From Naegleria lovaniensis (taxonomy: Eukaryota > Heterolobosea > Eutetramitea > Acrasida > Naegleriidae), in NCBI RefSeq assembly GCF_003324165.1, contig NW_025407830.1, positions 558,001 through 622,000 of the forward strand: a DNA stretch of 64,000 bases, written 5' to 3'. The translations under genes and the position numbers were made by a program. Of this stretch, positions 1 through 12,509 are shown piece after piece. Numbering within the stretch: the stretch's first letter is position 1; every line of letters starts with the position of its first letter. The notes under the pieces are model-generated. The model was not told the origin of the DNA, did no database searches, and saw nothing but the letters and a program-made list of their open reading frames with translations.

Positions 1-2
1 TT

Positions 3-1619
3 ACCACAACTACCACTACTACTACCACTAACCAACCCCACACAGAACAACAACCCATTCCAATATTCCTTGCCGTACCTGCAACAGCAGCTGCTGAACA
101 TTCAACCAGCACGACGACGACTACTACTACTGAAGAACAATCAAGAGTAGTGGCTCGACGAACCAAATCTCCCGTATCTCCCTCAAGCAAAACGCATACC
201 AACGCTCGTACAACGTCTGCAACCTCCTCCTCCACCTTGGATGAAATCATAACCATTGAGGAAAGCAATACGAGCTACTCGCATCAAGGTGCCACGGCTT
301 TCTCGTCCTCCTCCTCGAGAAAGTCAGAAGCTCGTCTCCTCGAACAACACCAACACCACTCATTCATAAAGCCAAAAGCTCCCTCTCTGTGTAGCTTGAT
401 GATGTGTGGAACGTTGGGATCAGGCAAATCCACACTCTATCGTCAATTCAGGGTCACCTTACAAGAAGGATTTAATCAAACAGAAGTGGATCGAATGCGC
501 ATGTATCTCTTTACCAACATGTTGAATAGTTTTGGATTGGGTGTGTCCAAGTTTTTAAACCTTCTCTCAGAGTACAAAGACTTTGGATTCAATGCCATTG
601 CACACACAAACATTCCTGAAGAATATTTTACCAATGAACAAGTCATTCAACAATTTGTCGAGTATAAGCAAAAGGTGGGAACACTCCATTCGAGGCATGT
701 CCTGTACGACTCGAATATACCTTATGGAGATATGATCGTGTCCATGTGGGAAGATGCTAGGGTGAGAGAAATTCTCAATGCTTTTGCTTTGAGTGACTCA
801 TTCTCTGATGGTTTGGATTACTACTTGAGAACTGAACACGACTCACCCAAACGCATGTTAAACAAAACCACACGATATGAACCCATACTTGATGATATCA
901 TTAGCTGTAGAACCAAGACCACAGGTATCACATACATTGATTTTGACTTCCTTGGCACTGCTTATCGAGTGTATGACGTTGGAGGAGCTCGTACGGAACG
1001 GAAAAAGTATGAACATGTATATCCTGGCTTAACAGGTGCCTACTATACTGCCTCTCTCATTGACTATCGAAAAACATGCTATGAAGATGACTTTTCAAGT
1101 AGATTCACAGAGAGTACGACCTTCTTTGACACACTGAGCAACGGTCCATTGAAATACTCTCCAATATTTCTTGTGTTCACAAAGCTAGATATTTTCAAAA
1201 GGACCTTTGAGGGTGAAACTACATTTTCTGGTTTGTGTCCAGAGTATGCGAATTATGATTCGTCAGAACACAAAGATTTCTCCACTTTCTTTACAGATCT
1301 TCCTTCTCAGTCCAAAATTGATTCCTATCCCATTGTTCATCCATCTTCCTCCTCATCTTCCTCCAACCAATCCAAATTTTTAAGGTATCTTCTTGATGAA
1401 GAAACACACCTCACTAACGAAGAATTGAGAGTATTATCGTTCATTGAAAATAGTCATACATCAAAATTGAAATTCAATAGCAAGCGAGTTTTCATCTTTT
1501 ACATGACTGCTCTCGATACAAATCAATTCAAAAAATTGATTGACATTACCACTTCAATTTTGTATCAACTTTTTTCACACACTCCCTCGAAACAAGCCAA
1601 GTCCAATTCCCACAAATAA
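3..1619 (+). CDS. Divergent heterotrimeric G-protein alpha subunit, 5' end outside the window
   Basis: The frame is open from base 3 and there is no in-frame ATG until just before the nucleotide-binding loop, so the true start lies left of the window. The visible N-terminal part is a Thr/Gln/Ser-rich tail of at least 130 residues that ordinary G-alpha proteins lack. Family motifs follow in order: P-loop GTLGSGKST (408-434), switch I CRTKTTGI, switch II DVGGARTERKKY, TKLD in place of NKxD, and a weak MTALDT in place of TCAT. The switch II Gln that positions the hydrolytic water is Ala here (987-989), and the P-loop residue equivalent to Ras Gly12 is Leu, while the switch I Arg is kept. By family knowledge such a protein should bind GTP but hydrolyse it poorly; this is inferred. 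A Ser-rich insertion lies near 1345. No introns are visible. Confidence 0.85.
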   Translation, partial: TTTTTTTTTNQPHTEQQPIPIFLAVPATAAAEHSTSTTTTTTTEEQSRVVARRTKSPVSPSSKTHTNARTTSATSSSTLDEIITIEESNTSYSHQGATAFSSSSSRKSEARLLEQHQHHSFIKPKAPSLCSLMMCGTLGSGKSTLYRQFRVTLQEGFNQTEVDRMRMYLFTNMLNSFGLGVSKFLNLLSEYKDFGFNAIAHTNIPEEYFTNEQVIQQFVEYKQKVGTLHSRHVLYDSNIPYGDMIVSMWEDARVREILNAFALSDSFSDGLDYYLRTEHDSPKRMLNKTTRYEPILDDIISCRTKTTGITYIDFDFLGTAYRVYDVGGARTERKKYEHVYPGLTGAYYTASLIDYRKTCYEDDFSSRFTESTTFFDTLSNGPLKYSPIFLVFTKLDIFKRTFEGETTFSGLCPEYANYDSSEHKDFSTFFTDLPSQSKIDSYPIVHPSSSSSSSNQSKFLRYLLDEETHLTNEELRVLSFIENSHTSKLKFNSKRVFIFYMTALDTNQFKKLIDITTSILYQLFSHTPSKQAKSNSHK

Positions 1620-1684
1620 CTTCTAATAAACACTAATGCATTGACTGCAAGTAGTTCAACACTAGATTTTTCATCACATAAAAA

Positions 1685-4600
1685 ATGACAACAACCAATC
1701 CCACTTTAAAGATGGGACATTATGGTCGTGTGATTCAGGTTGATGAATCCATCACACCAACAACACTCACTCCGACCACACTATTTGACGATGATCAACC
1801 GGAACTGGTGGATCAAAATAATGAAACAAACAACCATGTATTTTCCGATTCATCTGTTACTACTCCGATATTTCCAGTAAAAATATCGGGTGGTATTCCA
1901 GGAGCAACAAATCATGATGATACTTCTGTTGGAAATGGTGATATCAGCTCATCATACTGTCCATATAACGATATTTTGCAAATATACGACAAGAAAACTC
2001 ATCAACTTCAATTTTACTTTGTGAAAGAGGGCCAAGCAAGTAACGACAACACTACTTTTCAATTTTTAAATGACCATATTACTGTGGATAATTGCAGCTG
2101 CAACTCGTATGTATTGAATGAAGTAAGAAATGATATTTAGTAATAATATCGATTTTATTTAGTTTTTTGTGGATAAAATCACATGAGAGATGTGATATAA
2201 ATTATTTACCTTATTTATTTAGCACCAATGAGTGTTCAAAGATTATTTATTCGTGCTACTTTATTATTACCTATGAGAACAATTTTGACGTTTTTTTATT
2301 TGTAAAGGCACGACTTTCTGAAAAACCATCTGATGACTCTAAAGAGGTCAAGAAACCTCTTCCTTTCGTATCACGTAAAAAGGAATTGATAGATTTTTTA
2401 GCTAGCCCAAAGAATTTGCTCCAAGAAAAATCAGGAAAAGACCTTTGGAAAGTTAGCAGATTTACGAGCTGTAATCAAGAATTATTTTCAATCCTTTCTA
2501 GTTCGAACAATTTTACTGTAGATACGAACATTACTCTCTCTCATATTTGTCCAGTGTTGGAAAGTAGACATTGCATGTTTATTTTCAGTGACGGAACGGC
2601 TTGTGAACTGTCATTTCAGAATTACAAGCTCACATTATGCTCTTCATTCAAATTGCTACCACAAACAAATGAAGGCATATATTCAGAAATACTATCCTAC
2701 CAACAATTCCTTATATGTTATCAAGCTAGCCAACACTGCGTCGTTGATGTTTGGGATATTTCAAAACAGAAAAAGGTTGGGATTGTTGATCTTACGCCTA
2801 ACTTTGCAAATAACGATTACTCTGAAACCCTTTCCAGATTACAAATATCAAATAATGGACTATTATTAAGTGCAGTTGGAAAAAACAATTCTGTTTATAT
2901 AATTGATATTGATTCTAATTTTCAAATAGTTAAAAAAGAAACAGAACATAATCAGGATGCACAGTTTGAAGATAATGATGACGACGATACTGAAGACGAT
3001 GAAGAAGAAGAGGATCAATCTTCAGATGAGGAGCTTGGTACGTCAAATAACGAAGAAAAGGAGATGGGAGTGCAAGTTGTTGAATCTCTTCTTCCTGTTA
3101 CTTACGCTGCAGACAATTATTATCAATCTCACTGGTATGATAATACTGAGCCTCCAAAGAAATCTACTAGCGTGTTGTTTGATTCTTCGAATAGTATTAG
3201 CAGCCTTGAAAAGGACTTGGATCTCACTTCGCCACTCGTGGTTGCCAACAAAACTCGTAAAGAAACTCTTTTGAAAGATTCTATCCATTTGAGAAAAGGA
3301 TTATCTGGCAATCTAGAAAGCAATTATGAGCATGGGCTATTATCAAGAAAAGACTCTCGATTATCATCCAGCCACATGCTCTTATCACCAAGAAGAGAAG
3401 AAAATATAAGCCATATTGGTGAGGGTCTACTTTTAATCCATAATCCTTTCAACTCAACAATGAACTATTTATTAACCAATGACAAGTGTTATATTACTCA
3501 CAAGATTAACAATATTGAGAAATGGAACACATTACAAATTTATGATGTATCATCAGGAAAGCTTGGACATATTCAGGTTCTTGCTGACGTTTTTTTGGCA
3601 CCATTATTTCCAACAGGCTGTCATTGCATTTGTATCAGCAATAATTCTCTAGATCACGGCATTTATCATCTGAATTTCAACATTACCAAAAACATACTTC
3701 TCAATAACCTGATCAAATACGAAAGGCAACGACTTGCAGAAAAGCTGTGCGATTTAAATGGTTGGGATAGACAGTCACTATCCGTGCATGCCATAGAACT
3801 GGGATTGAGGTATGTGTTCTACTTTTTTCTTTTTCAACGATAATTTGTGTGTTAGAAATCGTGAATTGTCGGTAGTGCAAGATACTTTACGAAATTTAGA
3901 TCCACAACAAGAGCTTAATGTTTGCTACATTATTGCAAAGTTTATTCAAGAAACCAAGTTTTCTCGAGATAGCGAGTTTAAAATCCAAACAATTACTACA
4001 GCCATTGGATACATTCTCTCACTCATTGAGAAGAGAATCAACGAGCTTGGAAGAAATCCCAATTTTGGATTGGGAGAGGAAGACCCCAACTTGTTTGATT
4101 CCATCTTCTTGTTTCAAAACAAGCACGTACCTATTATCACTGAGAGTGCAAATTCCGTCATTAAGAAACTTGAAATTAGAAATCCACGAAAAATGGATAA
4201 ACTTATGGAAAGTCAAACAGTATCAGAAATTGATGAGATTACAACAGCCTCAAATGACATTTACCATTCTTCATCAGTTCACATGATTGCAATAATAGAG
4301 GATATTATGAGCTCAAAGAAGACTCTTTCAAAGCCCGAGGAGATTCTTCTCTTATCAAACATAGTTGCTTTATTACGATCTTGCTTACTGATGAATGAAG
4401 AAGAACATGAAGAAATGGCTGCATCTCAACATGAAGCTTTTCCGCAAGATCACCTTTCTGTTTTAAGTTCCATTCCAGCATCGAATAAGAATAAGAACGA
4501 CAAGAAGGTTGATATTACTCCAATTGATTTGGTAAGTGTCGCGTGCTGTAGTTGACGGTGATCACTAACATTTCTTTAGTCTCTTTATAACGACAACTTT

Positions 4601-7600
4601 AACGATTTATCTTACTTTGGATCTGAAATTAAAACTGGAATTTCCTTGAACAATGAAGAAGATATGTATAATTATGATCAAGATGATGATGATGAGATTT
4701 CAGATGCTGATGAAAAGAATGAGGTTGAGTTGTTCGAAAGGATATTGACACTAGAAAATGAAACTCTATTCAAGAAATGGAAACAGATGGACAATAAGAG
4801 TATTATCACAGAGAGTTTATTGAATGGGGTAGTTTCTTTAGGATTCTCGTTCTTGAAAAATAGAGCCATGAAAATCAAAACTGATCTTGGTTCTGATTCT
4901 GACAAGGATGAACGTGACACGAATTGCGATATTATCAATTTTGAAACTTTCAAAGAAGTTGCATTTAAAATCGTCTACGAGAAGCTTTCATTAGGAGAAT
5001 ACACTGCTGCTCTGGAGATGATTGAAAATTTGGGAGAGGATCTTGTTGAGCACATGAGAGACATTGCATTCAATACTTTGGACAAAAACATTAGAAATTA
5101 CTTGATCAAAGAGTTAACAAGATTGAAGAAATTTAATGAAGAAGAATTGGAAGTCATCGAATTTCTCCAATTATTGGAAGAGTTATATCCTGATATTAAT
5201 ATTCTAAGAGTTCAAGAAAAGCTTCATAATCTTGGATATGCCAATCCATTCCATGAAGAATCTGATCTATTTGAAGCCCAACATTCGGAGTATCCCATAC
5301 AAATTGGAGACATTTCGGATATGGGACAAATTAGCAAGGCCAGCAACAATGTCGTTGCTTCGAGTGAAGAAAGTCCTTCATCCTCAGCGTCTCCCAAATC
5401 GGACACAGATGACGTCGTTTTCAGACGAAGAACTTCTAGTTTGATGAGAATGAAGAGCCCTTCAATTATCTCTAAAAAGTTATTGACCTTCCAAAAATCC
5501 AAATCCAGTTATCTTGTGACCACATTGAGATGGGTCATGAAATGGGACAAGGAAACAAGAGAAAGAATATTATTGGAAAAAGATTATCATGACAATGAAT
5601 CCTTGAGAGCAAGACTGTCATTCTGTATCGCTCATCATGACTATGTCGGCATTGTCAGATGGGCAAAAAGTGTGCTTCCATTGACTCAACTCCATTCAAA
5701 GAAAAAAGCTACAGGAATTCAGTGTGTTCTTACCGAACAAGGAGATATTACGTATACTTCTGAACATACAACCTCAAAAAAAGCTTCCTCAACCATGCAA
5801 AATTGTAATGAGATTCTTGAAATTGTTAAGGATCAATTGAAGTATTGTAGTCCAATGATGAAAGAAATTTTACTCAACAGCTTGGCACTTCGAGGTATTT
5901 TCGTACAGGAAGACACTTCCGATTTTATCTCGTTATTGAAACGATTCTGTGCCACATACCAACTATTTTCTGTACATCCAGTTGAATTTCCAATGTTTGA
6001 CAATGATCCAATTCTACTGTTTGACAATGATCGAGATCCAGCTCCATCCATTAACACCTCCTCGTTGCATCCACAGGGAGAGCTCAGCAAATTTCACAAG
6101 GATTTCATTTCATTCTGCATTGATAAGAATTTACCAAGCATTTGTTTTCGTTATGTTGACAAATTTGATTTATGGGAATGTTTGGAAGAAAGTAAGATTT
6201 TCCCAGAAGAATCCAAGCCAGATTGGCTTAAAATGATACTTCTCTCCAAGAAAAATCGATTGTTTGACTTGTCAATGGTTAATGCTCGATCGGTGTTGGG
6301 GATTGACAATCACAGTATCAATTCCATGATGAACGAGAATCCATTAATTGCTCTCTCTACTCAAATGTACTCTCCAAAAACTCTACATGAAGCCATGAAA
6401 GAACCATCAACAAGCGAGCATTACTTGAACAGGACAACCTTATCAAAAGAATTACACTCCTATCCTACCTTCCATAATGCTCTATTTGGCGAGAAAAATA
6501 CGCCTAGTTTATCGAGAAGAGTCATGAACGAAGAGGAGCAATCTAAAAACGGTACAATCAACTTGTGCGCACATGAAATTTCAAGAGGAAACATAATCTC
6601 GAATCAAAAAGATATTTCTCTATATGAAATGTTGATCAAGACGAATACTGACATTTCCATTGAAGATATTTTAAATATAGAGGAAGATGAATTGCAAGAA
6701 AAAGATCAAGATTTTTCACTCTTGCAATCACATAGATCTCTCAAGCTTGATTTTACTGACAACTTGTATGGATTTTCTGATCATTCATGTTCCATCGAAG
6801 AGACTCTAGATGTTGAATATTATCTTGTAAACAAGAGACCTTTGGAAGCTTACAAGGAATTGCTCCACTCTTACAGAGAAAAGAACAAAGGCATTGCAAC
6901 ACTTTTGGAAACTGGAGAGGTGTGTTCTCCCTATCTTTATGGAGAACAATTTGAAAGCATTGGAAAATACCTACCAAAGGAAGAGCAAAAAGCATTATGT
7001 CAGAAAGTGAGATCTATTGCCATCCATAACTTTGCAGATCAGTCCATCACTGCTTGTTGTAGAATGTTCATTGAATTATGCTGCTTTGACGTCTATACAG
7101 AACTTTATTCAAACTCGATCTTGATTGATACTAAAGCAGCGAGAAGAATTGCAGAATTTCATGCATCGTTTAAGATACAGAACGAAGAAAAGTCTGTCTT
7201 GATGAAAAAGCTTGCTGATGACTTGGTATCCATTGAAATTTTGGAAGCCGACGATAGTACCATGGAAAAATACGTGAACTCTCCTCAATACAGAGTTCTT
7301 AAACTACTTGAGGAGGCAACAGATTCCATGCTCATTGTGGATATTTCTGTTAAGGACTTCCTTGAAAAAGAATTCTCAAAATCAACGAACGAGTCTGCAT
7401 ATGACAAGGTGCAAATTCTGGACGGTATGAGAAATACAGGAAACAAGATTTACGTTTCACCATGGAAGCTACTTTGTATATTTTGTGAAATTCATAATTT
7501 GCCAGAATATGTGCATCATTTACAAACTGCCGCAAAAAGAGGGCAATGGATTTCATTCCTGTATCATGCTCAAGATGGTAATGTTCCACTTTCCACCGTC

Positions 7601-10600
7601 ATGTCTATAGTGCAGCAATACATGCCCGACTCATTGAAGCAATTCTTACTCATTACACTTCGAGAGATGAAATCCAAACAAGAGGGCAATGCACCATTAA
7701 CTATAACCACAGACTCTAACAATAATGATGCCTTATTGATGGCGTCCTTAGGAGACGCTACAGATTCAACGAGCAAATTGTTTTTGGAGTTGATACGTAC
7801 CGAAGAGTTAATGACCTCTAAATCAAGTACTGATATTATTAATTATCTGCTAAATAAGTCTATTAGCATGAGTGAGCCATTATTGGCGATTATCGCCACA
7901 TGCTACATTTCGACTAACAATTCAAATGTAGAAATATTTGCATGTATGAAAACATGGTTGCAATCCATTAAGCAACGTTTGAGCAGTGTTGACAAGAAGG
8001 GTACTGACACAATGTCCATCCAAAAGCTGACGACAAAGAAGTTACTTGAAGCAATCGAAAAGCAAATTCAAGATTTCTGCTCCAATAATTTTTTGAAAGA
8101 TGAAAAGCAAAGCGGAGTGAATTATATCATCCAAGCATTCCAATTATTCGATAGTACCAACCCCATTGCTTCCTTTTTAAGTTTTTATGAAGCATATCTT
8201 TTTGATAACTATGAAAGGGCCACGAACTACTTACAACAATTTGTCAGCGCTGTCAAAGATATGCAAAATGGCAAAACTCTACAGTTTAAATTAGGAGATT
8301 TAAATTGGCTGATTATCACCTCTACAGCACTTGCTCAACAACTTTCTAGATGCTTGGTGTCTCAATTCAAAAGAACAAAATTTTTGGAATTGCTTCATTC
8401 ATCTCAGTTCTCATTAGCAGTGGACATGTCCAATGAGTTTGAGAGCATGTACAGCCTAAATTGTCTGTTGGAGAGAGTCATTAATTCTGGTGTGGTGATT
8501 GAGACTGACAAGATGAATGTTTTTACAGGTCAGCCCAGCATGTTCATTGAGTCGCTTATTGAAAATAATTGTTTTAAGGAAGCACGACAAGTAGCAGTCA
8601 TGTTCAGAAAGAAGATCAATTTCCCCACAGACAAAATTACCCTGGCTCAAGCGAACCACAAAATAGCAAAGGTAAAAGGTCTATTCTCATCCACTCATGA
8701 GCTCACTATGGCTTACTCTAAGGTCAATGACCTGTTTATCAAATTCAGATATCCTCAAGAAGAGGCTGCTAAATATTTCCTGGAACAAGTGTTGGTCCTT
8801 CAAAAGAGTATTTCAATGGCAGGAATTTTACACTTGTTGAATCTTTCTTTGAGATGGTTTGAAGGAACATACTCTCTTACAAAGAGGTCTGTGGAATTAT
8901 CAAAGCCAGTGACTCCGTCAAGACCAACCAAAGACTTGGAGTTCTTGAGTCATAGCATTATGCTCCTGTCTAACTCGCAAGAAGAAAGCTCATCACCACA
9001 CATATCTGGAATTTTAGCTTCATTAGAGAGCAGATTAATTGAAACCTCAAAAAAGTCATCCTCGGTTTTGAATATCGAAGAATTACTTGATAAGGTCATT
9101 GATAACTTGCTGTTGAGTAGTCAATATGATGAGGCAAAACGGCTTTCTTCTTACTACAATTACGAAAGTCGAGTTTTGGAAATTATCGACATTGCCCTAT
9201 CTATGGCGAAATCTAATGACTCGAAAACATTATATCAAGATTCTGAACAGAAATATACAGGCATACCTTCGAAAATTTTACCTTCTCATCTCTACAAACA
9301 ACTGAAAGAAGTTTTACCAAATATTGATGAAGTCGATGATATTCAACAAATATTGGACAAATTACAATTGCTGTGCTATGGATACAAGATGAAAGGAGCT
9401 CGCAATTATCTAAAGATTATTGCTCTTAATTATAGAATTGGACGAATTCTTCAATTGAATTACGAAAGTATAGTTACCAAAGATAGCTACGATGTTCTCA
9501 AGTTGTTGTTGATGCTATTTGGAAAGGAAAAACTGAAAGTGTGTTCTTCATTCATTCAACTAAAAACGCTGGATACTGATAGAGCTGCTTGTGTATGTGC
9601 ACATTATCTGTTTAACACCTATGCCGAATATTATAGAAATGAAGACTTGTCCATATTCAAAAATCAGGATGAAACCGAGATTTTGATTGAAGATTATTTC
9701 CAAAATAATGCAGGAAGTACCTCTAGTGATGATTTAGATGACCGGCTTTCAACGAGCTCAGGAAGCTCATTCTCAAGTTTTGACTTTTCGACATCATATT
9801 CAAGCGTGGCAACAGGAAGCTTCTTCAAGCAAGCTATGGCTAAAAACAACAAACCACCAAAACCTCAAAAAGAGTCACAAAAACAATTTGATTTAGTGAA
9901 ATGCACAATGGATGAATTTGCTGAATTTGCAAATATTTGTAGAGATCCTTCAGCAATCGCTCGACATTTAATTCATTTGGTGGATGCAGAAGAAGAAAAT
10001 GATTCTTCACACAATAACCAAGGTGACAGTCCAGGTAAAAAAACGTCGCGTACACAAAAACATGTCAACAAACATAACATTAACTTGAAGTGCAAAGTAG
10101 AGCTGATTGTTAGAGCATATCACTGCTACCACATGTCCTCGAGTTTTGAAGGAATTGAATCAATTTTGAAACGCATTAAGGGTCCACTGATTCAGGAAAT
10201 TTTAGACGAACAAGATTTTTCTCTCATTGTTCGACTTCTTGTCACCATTCCTGACTTTTCAGAGTTAACATTTTTGTTTGACATACTCATTGAGAATGAG
10301 CAATTTGAGCTCATTTTGAAAAAGAACTCCCAATCAGATCAAGATAACAACAATCAGCTTAAAATGGCTCTCTCATCGTACGTTCAAACCAAATTTCCAG
10401 AACAAAACGAAAAACTTGCAATGGTTTACTTGAGATTTAATATGCTAAAAGAATATGGTACTTATTTGTTTAATAAGGGATGTAGAGGAATCAAAGTCAT
10501 TCACAGAAGAATAGTAGGCGGAGATTCTTCAGATGCTACTAGCAGCTCTTCTTTCAATTATCAATCCTCCATGGACGAACATGTTCCATTGGAGCATGTG

Positions 10601-11314
10601 TGTAAGATTGTTTGTGAAAACTTTGATTCAGCTGCCTCTTCTCTTACAAAAGAAGATTGTTGCCAAACAGCAGTGAGAGCAACAAACTTGAGTGCACTCG
10701 TGAAATTACAACTCAAATTCTACAATGAAACTCCAAATAAGAAGAAACTTCAAAACATGCCAATGATCCTTGAACTTTCACCAAAAGATGCTAGAACCTT
10801 TATTCAAAATCATGGTAATTTTGAGGAATCTCTAATTGTTGCAAATGCCTATGATATCAATACCATGTCAGATTGGATTGATCCAATTTACAACAACTGT
10901 GTGAAAAAAGGAGACGTTGAATATTTGCATGTGTTAAAGCAATATCTTCCAATTAGCTCAAATTTATTTAGAGAAATTGCCAAACGTGTGAAAATTGATT
11001 CCAAACCTCTCAATACCAAAGTCTTAACGTCATTCCACAAATTCCTTTCACAACACTGTTCAGATTATAAGGTAGTGATGGATATTTGTGAAGACATGTT
11101 GCATTTCCTCACTTCCTCTCCGCCACTCAATTCAAGCTCCTCGCCCATTCATACTCTATTCTCTGATTTGAACAAACATGTCATTTCAATTCTGGATTAT
11201 GTTCCTCCAAACATGATGATGTCTGGCAATACTTCCCAATTGACCATCGATCCAAATAGTTCCTCTCCCATGAATCCTGCCCAAGAAGAATTTTCGCAGT
11301 TCATCCAAGAATAA
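1685..11314 (+). CDS. SPG11: Spatacsin orthologue, very large (about 3116 aa, four exons)
   Basis: Exons are read as 1685-2122, 2308-3809, 3856-4531 and 4580-11314. Introns start GTAAGA, GTATGT and GTAAGT, all end in AG, and all keep phase. The identity rests on the C-terminal spatacsin domain (roughly residues 2700-3020): CYHMSSSFEGI, SLIVRLLV, SELTFLFDIL and SLIVANAYDI match the mammalian protein block by block, as does the LGLRNREL segment that crosses the second intron. In animals spatacsin works with spastizin and adaptor complex AP-5 on late endosomes and lysosomes, in lysosome re-formation and retrieval to the Golgi. The human protein is about 2440 residues, so this one is longer. The N-terminal third looks like a degenerate beta-propeller followed by a strongly acidic stretch near 2970-3060; the middle is helical-repeat-like. 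Gene identity is firm and exon edges are good but untested. Confidence 0.9.
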
Positions 11315-11538
11315 ACAATCGAGTGTTCTTGTGTTTAATTTTAATAACATGTACTGATTTTCAACAAAACTCTATCAAACTTGTTTTTACTCACTGCTGA
11401 GACACTACCACTTCATGTTCATATGGTTTAATAAGTTATTGCAGGCATACTCTAGAAAGATGGGAAGAGATTCCACTACATGATCAATTGTTATTTTAGA
11501 ATTGCATTTTCCCTCTGTGAATCTTTGATCAGAAAAAA

Positions 11539-12435
11539 ATGGGTCAACAACACGTTTCGAAATATTCCATCTCTCATGAATATGTGCATATTCCTGATGA
11601 TATTATTTATCATATATTAACTTTTGTTCCTTCTCAATATATTTTTACCAATCAAATCATGAGCGTTTCACGACAATGGAAGCGAGTGTGTTTTAGATTG
11701 AATATTTCAGTAGATTTGAAACTTAAGCCTGCCAATCATGCGAAATTCAAATTAATGGCTAAATGTCGATATTTAAACAATTTAACAGATTTAAATTTAC
11801 GAAGTACGGATTTGCATCATTTTGGTCTTTCCATTCTACTCAATTCCAATCGGGTGAAGAATTTGAAAATTTTGAATTTAGCAGGAAATTATAATTTAGG
11901 TCATGAAGGCATTCAGCTCCTTTGTGAATGTCCAAATATTGGAAATTTATCCTCGCTTTCACTTGAAGGATGTTACTTGGAACCAAAATCGTTGAAATTA
12001 CTCTCTTCGTCCTTGATGTTACCGTATTTGTGTGAATTGAATTTGAGCGGAAACTTGATTAGCTTAGAAAGTGCAAAGATACTGTTTAATAGCCCATATT
12101 TGTCAAAGCAACTAAAACGATGGATTTTGAAATCGTGTACATTCTCTGATGAGCATTTTGAAGTATTTTTGAGTAGCAACGTGTTGAAGAATTATAACAA
12201 TTTAACATTGTTAGATTTTTCAATTAATTATCTGACGGATAACACAGCTTCAAATTTGCTAAAAGAAAGCAACAAGTTTTGGAATTTGCAAGAGTTTAAT
12301 TTGGCTCGTAATATGTTCACGTCTGTGGGCGAAAACCTTATTAGGAATTGTGAAACATTGAATAAGGTGGTTGTTTTGAAGGAAAAGCAATCGAATAACT
12401 ACTCCAAACTACGTTCATTTTTTATTGACCAGTAA
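11539..12435 (+). CDS. F-box-like leucine-rich-repeat protein
   Basis: Single exon of 298 residues. Residues about 17-55 resemble an F-box (IPDDIIYHILTFVP, then a Trp-Lys segment), the motif that links substrate receptors to Skp1 in SCF ubiquitin ligases. The rest is a ladder of leucine-rich repeats: NLTDLNLRSTDL, NLKILNLAGNYNLG, LSSLSLEGC, LCELNLSGNLI, LTLLDFSINYLTD and LQEFNLARNMF. This is the ribonuclease-inhibitor-like type with a repeat of roughly 25 residues. Proteins of this build usually present substrates for ubiquitylation, but the target cannot be read from the sequence. The ATG follows an A-rich run. It lies 224 bp after spatacsin and converges on the RhoGEF gene at 12510. Confidence 0.7.
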   Translation: MGQQHVSKYSISHEYVHIPDDIIYHILTFVPSQYIFTNQIMSVSRQWKRVCFRLNISVDLKLKPANHAKFKLMAKCRYLNNLTDLNLRSTDLHHFGLSILLNSNRVKNLKILNLAGNYNLGHEGIQLLCECPNIGNLSSLSLEGCYLEPKSLKLLSSSLMLPYLCELNLSGNLISLESAKILFNSPYLSKQLKRWILKSCTFSDEHFEVFLSSNVLKNYNNLTLLDFSINYLTDNTASNLLKESNKFWNLQEFNLARNMFTSVGENLIRNCETLNKVVVLKEKQSNNYSKLRSFFIDQ

Positions 12436-12509
12436 TTACACATTAACAACAAAATCTCTGGGCAATTTTTAGAAGGGGTGAAAGTTATTTGTGGGAAAGA
12501 AGATGATAA

